49,191 nucleotides of DNA from Caldimicrobium sp964493015 (GTDB lineage Bacteria; Desulfobacterota; Thermodesulfobacteria; Thermodesulfobacteriales; Thermodesulfobacteriaceae), in NCBI GenBank assembly GCA_964493015.1, contig CAZBLU010000009.1, positions 1-49,191 of the forward strand, in the 5' to 3' direction. Position numbers and translations under genes: made by a program. Each line of letters opens with the position of its first letter. The stretch's first letter is position 1. A model generated the notes under the pieces. The model was given only the letters and a program-made list of their open reading frames with translations. It did no database searches and was not told the DNA's origin. This document shows positions 43,250 to 49,191 of this stretch, one piece after another.

Positions 43250-44190
43250 AACTAATTCTTAAAAATTCTTATCTTTCTGTCCTACTCTTTTACCTTCTTA
43301 TAATTCTTTCGGGTTTTCTAAAGAGTGACCCCTATTTTGTCACTATCCTCATTTTTGCTGGTTTGAATGCCCTTTCAGCCTTAGGGTTAAGCCTACTTAT
43401 GGGGCTTGCAGGGCAGATCTCCTTAGGACAGAATGGCTTCTATGGCCTTGGGGCCTACTTATCAGCCCTTTTTGCTCTTAATCTCAATTTACCTGTGCCT
43501 GTAGCTCTTCTTCTTGCCTCTATCCTTACTTCCATCCTTTCACTCTTTTTAGCCGTCCCAGCCCTTAGGCTTAAGGGCCATTACCTTGCCGTTGCTACCC
43601 TTGGCTTTGGTGAAATCGTCTACCTTCTCCTAAATGAATGGGGGCCTGGGGGACCTTCGGGTTTTGGCAACATTCCCAAGCTCTCCCTCGGGTCCCTCAC
43701 CTTTGAGTCGCCCCTTTCCTATCTTTTCCTTGTTTGGACACTCTTTCTTATAGCCTTCCTATTAGCCCAAAATTTGGCTAACTCTACCTATGGGAGGACC
43801 TTAAGGGCCTTACATAGCAGTGAAACCGCTCTCAGAACCTTAGGCGTAAACTTAGTTTCTCTCAAGGTTAAGATATTTTTCCTTAGTGCCTTTCTTACGG
43901 CCCTTTCTGGGGCCATATATGCCCATTTCGTAACCTTTCTTAGTCCAGCCACCTTTTCAATCTTCTATTCCGTTTTACTACTTATGATGGTCATGCTTGG
44001 AGGAATTCATTCCCTCTGGGGTGCTCCCCTTGGGGCCCTATTTGTTACCTTCTTACCAGAGACCCTTCGCCCTTTCAAGGAATATGATATACTCCTCTAT
44101 GGTCTCATTCTTACCTTAGGCCTCATCTTCCTCAGAAAAGGGCTTCTCTATCCCTTACAAAAGGGGCTCAAGAAATGGATATCCTTTTAG
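43246..44190 (+). CDS. livM: Branched-chain amino acid ABC permease LivM
   Basis: The 314-residue permease partner has repeated membrane segments, LMGLAGQISLGQNGFYGLGAY and the cytoplasmic loop ALHSSETALRTLGV. Its 3' end overlaps livG by 16 bp. Confidence 0.93.
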   Translation: MKLILKNSYLSVLLFYLLIILSGFLKSDPYFVTILIFAGLNALSALGLSLLMGLAGQISLGQNGFYGLGAYLSALFALNLNLPVPVALLLASILTSILSLFLAVPALRLKGHYLAVATLGFGEIVYLLLNEWGPGGPSGFGNIPKLSLGSLTFESPLSYLFLVWTLFLIAFLLAQNLANSTYGRTLRALHSSETALRTLGVNLVSLKVKIFFLSAFLTALSGAIYAHFVTFLSPATFSIFYSVLLLMMVMLGGIHSLWGAPLGALFVTFLPETLRPFKEYDILLYGLILTLGLIFLRKGLLYPLQKGLKKWISF

Positions 44191-44939
44191 AGGTAAAAGA
44201 AATCTATAAATCTTTCGGAGGGCACGAGGTTTTGAAGGGAGTAAACCTAAAAGTGAGGGAAGGCACTATTCATGCCTTAATTGGTCCCAACGGTGCTGGT
44301 AAAACCACCTTACTTAATATTATTAACGGCCTGGAGAGTCCAAATAGGGGAAAAATTCTTTTTCAGGGTAAAGAGATTACCTCTACCCCTGTTGAAAAAA
44401 GAGCTAAATTAGGCCTTGCCAGAACCTTTCAACTACTGGAAATATTTTCTGGACTTAGTGTCCTTGAAAATGTAATGGTTGCCCTTTATGCCCAAAGGCC
44501 CTGGGGAATGTGGAAAAGTCTAATCTTAGGTGATTTAAATAAGAGGGAAAAGGAGATAAAAGAGGAGGCAGAAAGATATCTGGAAGAGGTTAATCTACTT
44601 CACAGGGCTAAGGAAGAGGCTCAGAATTTACCAGCAGGTGAGCAAAAGCTCCTTGAGATTGCCAGGGCCCTTGCTATCAACCCCAAAATACTCCTCTTAG
44701 ATGAACCTGCCGCAGGTTTAAATAATCGGGAAACCCAACTTTTGGGTGAAACCCTAAGGATGATTTGCCAAAAAAGGGGAGTGACCATTCTTTTAGTAGA
44801 ACATGACATGGACTTAGTTATGAGAATTAGTAATTTTATCACTGTGCTCAATTTTGGTGAAATTCTTGCTGAAGGAACACCCCTTGAAATTCAAAAGAAT
44901 CCCCAAGTAATTAAAGCTTATTTAGGAGAGGAAACTTAG
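44175..44939 (+). CDS. livG: Branched-chain amino acid ABC ATPase LivG
   Basis: This 254-residue ATPase has Walker A GPNGAGKTT (about 37-45), Walker B LLLDEPAAGLN and the LivG C-terminal NPQVIKAYLGEE. The signature stretch reads LPAGEQKLLEIARAL. It pairs with LivF as the nucleotide-binding heterodimer. Confidence 0.95.
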   Translation: MDILLEVKEIYKSFGGHEVLKGVNLKVREGTIHALIGPNGAGKTTLLNIINGLESPNRGKILFQGKEITSTPVEKRAKLGLARTFQLLEIFSGLSVLENVMVALYAQRPWGMWKSLILGDLNKREKEIKEEAERYLEEVNLLHRAKEEAQNLPAGEQKLLEIARALAINPKILLLDEPAAGLNNRETQLLGETLRMICQKRGVTILLVEHDMDLVMRISNFITVLNFGEILAEGTPLEIQKNPQVIKAYLGEET

Positions 44940-44943
44940 AGAG

Positions 44944-45684
44944 ATGTTGATCCTAAAGGGTGTTGATGTCTTTTATGGAAAGCTTCATATTTTGAAAAAA
45001 ATTACCCTTCATCTAAGAGAGGGGGAGGTAGTTGCCCTCCTTGGGGCAAATGGCGCTGGGAAAAGCACGCTCCTTAAAGCCATTATAGGTCTCCTAAAAA
45101 TAAATAGTGGACAGATCCTCTATAAAGGAGAACCTCTTCATCCCCTTCCCCCAGAAAAGAGAGTATCTCTTGGCATTGTCCTTGTTCCTGAGGGAAAGGG
45201 TATCTTTAAACCTTTAACTGTAGAAGAAAATTTACTTTTAGGGGCCTATTCTAAGTATAGTTTTTTCCGCCGAAGAGAAATCAAAACCTATCTCCAACAT
45301 ATATATGATTTTTTCCCGATGTTGAAAGAGAGAAGAAAACAGCTTGCAGGAACCCTTTCAGGAGGCCAGCAACAAATCTTGGCCATAGCTCGAGCCCTTA
45401 TGGCGCAACCACGCCTTCTTCTCCTTGATGAACCAAGCATGGGCATAGCTCCTAATCTGGTTAAAGAAATCTTTCAACACATAAAAAAACTTAAAGAAGA
45501 GCTAAAACTTACTATTCTTTTAGTAGAGCAAAATGCTAAGGCAGCCCTTAAAATAGCAGACAGGGCCTATGTTTTAGAGACAGGAAAAATCATCTTTGAA
45601 GGTGAAGCAAGGGCTATAGCAGATAATCCCGAAGTCCAAAGGGCCTACTTAGGAAGGGACTTAGACCGTGAAGTGCCCTTATAA
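44944..45684 (+). CDS. livF: Branched-chain amino acid ABC ATPase LivF
   Basis: This 246-residue ATPase has Walker A GANGAGKST, the signature LSGGQQQILAIARAL, Walker B LLLDEPSMGIAP and the C-terminal NPEVQRAYLG. It starts 4 bp after the livG stop. A GGAGGTTTAGC site stands just after it, before the ligase gene. Confidence 0.95.
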   Translation: MLILKGVDVFYGKLHILKKITLHLREGEVVALLGANGAGKSTLLKAIIGLLKINSGQILYKGEPLHPLPPEKRVSLGIVLVPEGKGIFKPLTVEENLLLGAYSKYSFFRRREIKTYLQHIYDFFPMLKERRKQLAGTLSGGQQQILAIARALMAQPRLLLLDEPSMGIAPNLVKEIFQHIKKLKEELKLTILLVEQNAKAALKIADRAYVLETGKIIFEGEARAIADNPEVQRAYLGRDLDREVPL

Positions 45685-45696
45685 AGGAGGTTTAGC

Positions 45697-46959
45697 ATGA
45701 AAAATGACCTCAAGCTCATACAATTAGAACGCCTCTATGCAATTTTAAATCGTGTCTATAAGGAAGTTCCCTTTTACAGATCCCTCTTTAATAGATACAA
45801 CTTAGATCCTGAAGAGTTTTCAGACCTTACAGAGCTCAAAAAATACCCTTTTACCACTCGTGAAGACCTACAAAAAAACTATCCCTATCAAATGTTTGCC
45901 GTCCCTTTAAGAGAGGTGGTAAGAATCCAGGCCTCTTCTGGCACCACAGGAGAACCTATTGTAGTTGGCTATACCAAAAATGATCTTACCCTCCTGGCAG
46001 AGCTTAATGCTAAGGCATTACAGAGTATGGGAATAACAAAAGATGATGTCCTTCAGATTACCTTTCACCACGGGCTCTTTGCCTCTGCCTTTGGTATCCA
46101 GAGCGGAGCAGAGCTCATCGGAGCCTCAGTTATTCCTATAAACTTAGAAGATCCTCGAAAACAGTTAAAAATAATGCAGGACTATCGCACTACTACCATG
46201 GTTTGCACCCCCTCTTATGCCATCTGGCTATCCGAGGTTCTCCTACAAACGGATATCAATCCTCATGCCCTCATGCTCAAAAGATTCATTCTCTGCGGAG
46301 AGCCCTTTACAGAGAAACAAAAAGAACATCTCCAGAGTCTCTTTAAGGTCAAGGTTTATGACCTCTATGCCGTCATGGAAATCTTTGGACCAGGAGTAGC
46401 CTTTGAATGTAGAGAGCAGAAAGGGCTTCACTTTCAAGAGGAACACTTCTATGTGGAGATTCTCCATCCAGAAACCTTAGAACCAGTTAACCCAGGAGAG
46501 TTAGGAGAAATTGTAATTACCACCTTAACTAAAGAGGCCTTCCCTCTTATAAGATATCGCACTGGGGATCTTACCATCCCCCTTAAAGAAACCTGCCCCT
46601 GCGGATCTCCCTATTTATTGACCACGCACATTGTAGGACGAAAGGATGATTTAGTTATGCTTAGAGGAATAAAATTTCATCCAAGCCAAATAGAGCTTCT
46701 TTTAGAGGCTGTGACTGGAGAAAAGCTTCCCTTTCAGATCCTCCTCTATAGAGAAGAGGGGATTGAGAAGGTGCTCTTACTTGTAGCTTTAAGCGAAAAC
46801 CTCTTTACAGACTCCTTTAGCGCACAAGAAAACCTCAAAAAAAACTTAGAGGAGCGCCTATATCTTGAGTTTAACCTCCCCATAAAGGTTAAGTTTGTGG
46901 AAGAGGGGTCCTTTGAGAAAAAAAATGGAAAGATTTTGAGAATAATTGATAAGAGGTAA
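45697..46959 (+). CDS. Phenylacetate-CoA ligase-like AMP-forming enzyme
   Basis: This 420-residue adenylate-forming enzyme has the phosphate-binding SSGTTGEPIVVGYT near residues 86-99, the YRTGD motif near 287 and the C-terminal GKILRIIDKR with the catalytic Lys. It is close in pattern to PaaK: an aryl acid plus CoA plus ATP gives aryl-CoA. The place after livKHMGF suggests the transporter brings in an aromatic or branched acid, or an amino acid catabolised to it. The substrate is not proven by sequence. Confidence 0.85.
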   Translation: MKNDLKLIQLERLYAILNRVYKEVPFYRSLFNRYNLDPEEFSDLTELKKYPFTTREDLQKNYPYQMFAVPLREVVRIQASSGTTGEPIVVGYTKNDLTLLAELNAKALQSMGITKDDVLQITFHHGLFASAFGIQSGAELIGASVIPINLEDPRKQLKIMQDYRTTTMVCTPSYAIWLSEVLLQTDINPHALMLKRFILCGEPFTEKQKEHLQSLFKVKVYDLYAVMEIFGPGVAFECREQKGLHFQEEHFYVEILHPETLEPVNPGELGEIVITTLTKEAFPLIRYRTGDLTIPLKETCPCGSPYLLTTHIVGRKDDLVMLRGIKFHPSQIELLLEAVTGEKLPFQILLYREEGIEKVLLLVALSENLFTDSFSAQENLKKNLEERLYLEFNLPIKVKFVEEGSFEKKNGKILRIIDKR

Positions 46960-46962
46960 GCC

Positions 46963-48141
46963 ATGGGATACATCGTTGAAATGGGAGAACTCTTCTTAGC
47001 AGGAAACTATAAGCGTGAGCGTCTTGCCTTTGTTAGAGGACAGGGCACAAGGCTTTACACTGAAGAAGGAGAAGAGTATCTTGACTTTACTGCAGGAATT
47101 GCAGTCTGTAACTTAGGACACTCTCATCCTGAATTAATCAAGGTCCTTACAGATCAGGCTCAAAAACTTTGGCATACTTCTAATCTTTACTACACAGAGC
47201 CTCAAGCAAGGCTTGCCAAGGCCTTAACTGAGCTTACCTTTGGTGAAAAGGTATTTTTTGCTAATTCTGGGGCAGAGGCAGTAGAGGCTGCCCTTAAATT
47301 AGCTCGCCGTTACGCCTACGAAAAATTTGGACCACAAAAGTATAAATTCTTAGCTCTCCACAACTCCTTTCACGGTAGAACCATGGGGGCTCTCTCAGTT
47401 ACTGGCCAACCTAAATACTGGGAGGGCTTTACACCACTTCTTGAAGGGGTGATCTTTATTCCTGCCAATGACCTTGAAGCCTTAGAGAGGGCTATGTCTG
47501 AAGAGATTTGTGCGGTGATCTTAGAGCCCATTCAGGGAGAGGGAGGTGTATATCCCCTAAATCGAGATTTTCTGCAAAAGGCAAGGGAGCTTTGCAATAA
47601 ATATAAAGCCCTCCTAATCTTTGACGAAATTCAAACTGGTATAGGTAGAACAGGAAAACTCTTTGCCTATGAGCACTTTTCTATTGAGCCCGATATCCTC
47701 TGCACCTCTAAGGCCTTAGCCAATGGTTTGCCCCTTTCAGCTATCATTGCCCGCAGTGAGGTCATGTCAGCCCTAAAACCAGGCACCCATGCCTCAACCT
47801 TTGGTGGAAACCCTATAACTTGCGCCGTCGCATTAAAAGTGCTGGAAATGGTCTCAGACCCTAATTTTTTAGAAGAGGTTACCCTCAAGGGTAAGGTATT
47901 CAAAGACAAACTTATATCTTTGGCTAAGGACTGTTCTAAAATAAAAGAAATTAGAGGTCAAGGTCTACTCTTAGCTATAGAGTTTGGTGAAGAGGTCTCA
48001 CCCATCTATGCAGCCCTTTTACAAAGAAAAATCCTTACCACCACTCCTAAACCAAATATTCTTAGGCTAACCCCACCCCTTATTGTGAGCTATCGAGAAA
48101 TTGACTTTTTTGTGGAGACTCTTAGAGAAATCCTTTTGTAA
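46963..48141 (+). CDS. argD: Class III aminotransferase, acetylornithine-type (ArgD-like)
   Basis: The 392-residue PLP enzyme has NSGAEAVEAALKLARRYA, FHGRTMGALS, the Asp of IFDEIQTGIGRTG, and the PLP-binding Lys250 in TSKALANGLP. The best match is N-acetylornithine aminotransferase in arginine synthesis. Related forms act on succinyl-ornithine or gamma-aminobutyrate. Its being the last gene after the liv/PaaK cluster is only suggestive. A hairpin terminator follows. Confidence 0.85.
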   Translation: MGYIVEMGELFLAGNYKRERLAFVRGQGTRLYTEEGEEYLDFTAGIAVCNLGHSHPELIKVLTDQAQKLWHTSNLYYTEPQARLAKALTELTFGEKVFFANSGAEAVEAALKLARRYAYEKFGPQKYKFLALHNSFHGRTMGALSVTGQPKYWEGFTPLLEGVIFIPANDLEALERAMSEEICAVILEPIQGEGGVYPLNRDFLQKARELCNKYKALLIFDEIQTGIGRTGKLFAYEHFSIEPDILCTSKALANGLPLSAIIARSEVMSALKPGTHASTFGGNPITCAVALKVLEMVSDPNFLEEVTLKGKVFKDKLISLAKDCSKIKEIRGQGLLLAIEFGEEVSPIYAALLQRKILTTTPKPNILRLTPPLIVSYREIDFFVETLREILL

Positions 48142-48148
48142 AGGGAAC

Positions 48149-48173
48149 CCTCGAGGGAGGTAAGCCCTCGAGG
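48149..48173. terminator. Bidirectional hairpin terminator
   Basis: CCTCGAGGG-aggtaag-CCCTCGAGG is a 9-bp GC-rich stem between the convergent argD-like gene and the small secreted protein gene. It lacks a good U-tract on either strand, so termination may be weak or factor-dependent. Confidence 0.6.
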
Positions 48174-48184
48174 ATAAAAAATTC

Positions 48185-48424
48185 TTACTGCTTAGGAGCC
48201 TCTTTCTTGGTTTCGGTGCTAGCGTTTTCAGCCTTTTTAGGAGCCTTCTTTACCTTTTTCTTTTCTACCTTCTTTTCAGTCTTGTTTTCAGCCTTCATCT
48301 CCTGCTTCATTTCCTGTTTTTGTTCCTGCTTCTTTTCTCCAGCAGGAGCACCAGCCTGCTGAGCTAAAACAGGAGATACAGCTAAACCAAGAGCAACCAT
48401 TACACCAAGCACCTTCTTTAACAT
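48185..48424 (-). CDS. Small secreted Lys/Glu-rich protein, paralog 1
   Basis: The 79-residue protein has a signal peptide (VLGVMVALGLAVSPVLA) and a strongly charged tail of Lys, Glu, Ala and Gln, with no Cys or fold motif. It is a paralog of the 57-residue gene upstream on the same strand: the starts match (MLKKVLGVMVALGLAVSPVLAQ against MLKRLLGLLVVLGLAVSPVMAQ), then both are low-complexity. GGAGGGAAGGG lies upstream. The function is unknown. Confidence 0.7.
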   Translation of the reverse strand: MLKKVLGVMVALGLAVSPVLAQQAGAPAGEKKQEQKQEMKQEMKAENKTEKKVEKKKVKKAPKKAENASTETKKEAPKQ

Positions 48425-48463
48425 AACCCTTCCCTCCTTTTAGTTTTTTTTGTTTATTATATA

Positions 48464-48480
48464 TACAAAAACTATGCCTA
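48464..48480 (-). promoter_or_regulatory. Shared upstream element, gene 1
   Basis: The minus strand reads TAGGCATAGTTTTTGTA, 39 nt before the ATG. GG and GT stand 10 nt apart, as GG and GC do in sigma-54 -24/-12 promoters, but the -12 GC is GT. TATAAT also lies just after. The copy before gene 2 is identical at 16 of 17 positions. Confidence 0.45.
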
Positions 48481-48518
48481 AAAAACCCTAAGAATTTCTC
48501 TTAAAAACACCAAAAAAT

Positions 48519-48555
48519 CGACAAAAATGTATCAAATAACTTACTAATTTTGTCG
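48519..48555. promoter_or_regulatory. CGACAAAA/TTTTGTCG inverted repeat
   Basis: CGACAAAA (48519-48526) and TTTTGTCG (48548-48555) form a perfect 8-bp inverted repeat with a 21-nt gap, 95-131 bp upstream of paralog 1. The left arm and the following bases align with the region before paralog 2 at 17 of 22 positions. Confidence 0.4.
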
Positions 48556-48676
48556 TTCCCCTGCCGATAATAGATTATAATCATACATTAAATAGATTTT
48601 CCATGCTATTATTTAAGAATTTTGAAAATCAATAGACTTAAACTTAGATAATTAATTGGTAGTTAATCCTTAGAGA

Positions 48677-48700
48677 GGGGCAGAAAAAAAATTCTGCCCC
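48677..48700 (-). terminator. Hairpin after paralog 2
   Basis: GGGGCAGAA-aaaaaa-TTCTGCCCC forms a 9-bp stem just downstream of the second small gene's stop. On the minus strand its loop is T-rich, with no U-tract after the stem. Confidence 0.55.
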
Positions 48701-48716
48701 AGAGGAAACTAAGAAA

Positions 48717-48890
48717 TTACTTTTTCTTCTTTTCTTCCTTCTTCTCCGTCTTGTTGTCGGTCTTGTTGTCCTTCTTTGCCTCTGCCTTAGGCTTATCGGC
48801 AGGCTTGTCAGCCTTGCCTTTTTCCTGAGCCATAACTGGAGATACAGCCAAACCTAAAACTACAAGTAATCCAAGAAGTCTCTTCAACAT
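48717..48890 (-). CDS. Small secreted Lys-rich protein, paralog 2
   Basis: This is a 57-residue gene with ATG 48890 and TAA at 48717-48719, preceded by AGGAGGAGGTG. It has a signal peptide (LLGLLVVLGLAVSPVMA) cleaved near AQ, then a repetitive tail of Lys, Asp, Asn, Thr and Glu (DNKTDNKTEKKEEKKKK). It shares its leader and upstream element with the gene at 48185. The function is unknown; a role binding polyanions, cell surface or metal/salt stress is only a guess. Confidence 0.65.
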   Translation of the reverse strand: MLKRLLGLLVVLGLAVSPVMAQEKGKADKPADKPKAEAKKDNKTDNKTEKKEEKKKK

Positions 48891-48928
48891 AATTCACCTC
48901 CTCCTTAATTTTTTCTTTATAAATTTTT

Positions 48929-48945
48929 TACAAAAAATATGCCTA
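48929..48945 (-). promoter_or_regulatory. Shared upstream element, gene 2
   Basis: The minus strand reads TAGGCATATTTTTTGTA, 38 nt before the ATG, one mismatch from the element before gene 1. TATAAA follows. Confidence 0.45.
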
Positions 48946-48986
48946 ATTGAAGGGGAGTTAAGTCCAGAAAATAAGAGCCAAGAAGA

Positions 48987-49014
48987 GACAAAATTGTCAT
49001 TTCTATCCGACAAA
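48987..49014. promoter_or_regulatory. GACAA inverted repeat and extra copy
   Basis: GACAA-aa-TTGTC (48987-48998) is a compact inverted repeat, and CGACAAA (49008-49014) is a third half-site 10 nt away. The same CGACAAA half-site occurs before paralog 1. Confidence 0.35.
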
Positions 49015-49129
49015 TGTGTAGCATATACCCCACAAAATAGAAATAATAGAAATAGACTTAACACAGAAGGAAACTAGTTAGTAAAGGACAAATTTAGAGA
49101 AGTAAAAGGTCAAATTTAGGAAATTTTTC

Positions 49130-49191
49130 TTAGAGCTCTTTTAAAATCTCTAAAACTCTGTGTAGGCTAAAGGGCTTAAAGAGAACAAAAT
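49130..49191 (-). CDS. C-terminus of a receiver-domain protein (cut by window edge)
   Basis: The minus strand enters at the right edge and reads FVLFKPFSLHRVLEILKEL before a TAA at 49132-49130. The KP of KPF is the conserved Lys-Pro of receiver domains, followed by helix alpha 5, so this is the end of a response regulator or of a hybrid kinase that ends in a receiver. It lies upstream, on the same strand, of the two small secreted genes. Confidence 0.65.
   Translation of the reverse strand, partial: FVLFKPFSLHRVLEILKEL

Noticed and set aside
1..49191. CRISPR arrays, tRNA or rRNA genes, prophage or IS transposases
   Set aside because: None seen on either strand by eye; no regular spacer-repeat pattern, cloverleaf or transposase motif.

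Overview
The window looks like chromosome from a thermophilic, A+T-rich anaerobe of the Thermodesulfobacteriota (Thermodesulfobacterium/Caldimicrobium-like). This is an inference. It rests on the compact low-GC gene layout, a corrinoid-protein reductive activator (RACo, linked to Wood-Ljungdahl or methyltransferase metabolism), a liv transporter next to a phenylacetate-CoA ligase-like gene, a short EF-Ts, a RecG with an N-terminal extension and a candidate selenoprotein. No rRNA, tRNA, CRISPR array, integrase or transposase gene was seen. Both ends cut a gene: an unidentified C-terminus at the left, and a receiver-domain C-terminus on the minus strand at the right.

Layout. 1-2000: a 196-bp inverted-repeat element, then a plus-strand group of a DUF151/bifunctional-nuclease protein, a PHP phosphoesterase and an HsdR_N-like protein. 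2000-7000, minus: RACo, psd, pssA, then remA, gmk, rlmB. 7.1-11.4 kb, plus: a family 2 glycosyltransferase, recG, tyrA. 11.3-17 kb: lgt and nth (minus), two unknown divergent genes, a small thioredoxin-fold selenoprotein candidate with an in-frame TGA, alaS. 17-23.3 kb: an MNT nucleotidyltransferase with a HEPN remnant, ndk, thiL, hsp20 (minus), clpB, fmt. 23.3-26.7 kb, minus: fused secDF and a metal-binding lipoprotein-like periplasmic protein. 27-32.6 kb, plus: a TolC-MacA-MacB-type tripartite export operon with a separate ATPase and two permeases. 32.6-36 kb: a YhcC-type radical SAM gene, a double-BON lipoprotein, a small unknown gene, ddl and an HD protein. 36-41 kb, minus: rplU-rpmA, then rpsB-tsf-pyrH-frr-uppS-cdsA with the HD gene and ddl following on. 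41.2-48.1 kb, plus: livKHMGF, a PaaK-like ligase and an argD-like aminotransferase. 48.2-49.2 kb, minus: two small secreted Lys/Glu-rich paralogs and the end of a receiver-domain gene.

Genes are tightly packed. Many same-strand neighbours overlap by 4 nt, and several convergent pairs overlap (tyrA/lgt 54 bp, thiL/hsp20 23 bp) or nearly touch. Recognisable promoters have TTGAAA or TTGACA-like -35 boxes and 16-17 nt spacers, and some genes appear to start leaderless.

Most notable observations: (1) a minus-strand gene at 13955-14269 whose reading frame continues through one TGA into a thioredoxin-fold C-terminus, with the TGA where I recall a Cys in relatives and a possible SECIS hairpin just after it; (2) two paralogous secreted polycationic proteins at the right end sharing a 16/17-identical upstream element resembling a sigma-54 -24/-12 promoter, plus distal GACAA inverted repeats; (3) a short element with 11-bp terminal inverted repeats at the left end; (4) a nested hairpin leader between rpmA and rpsB.
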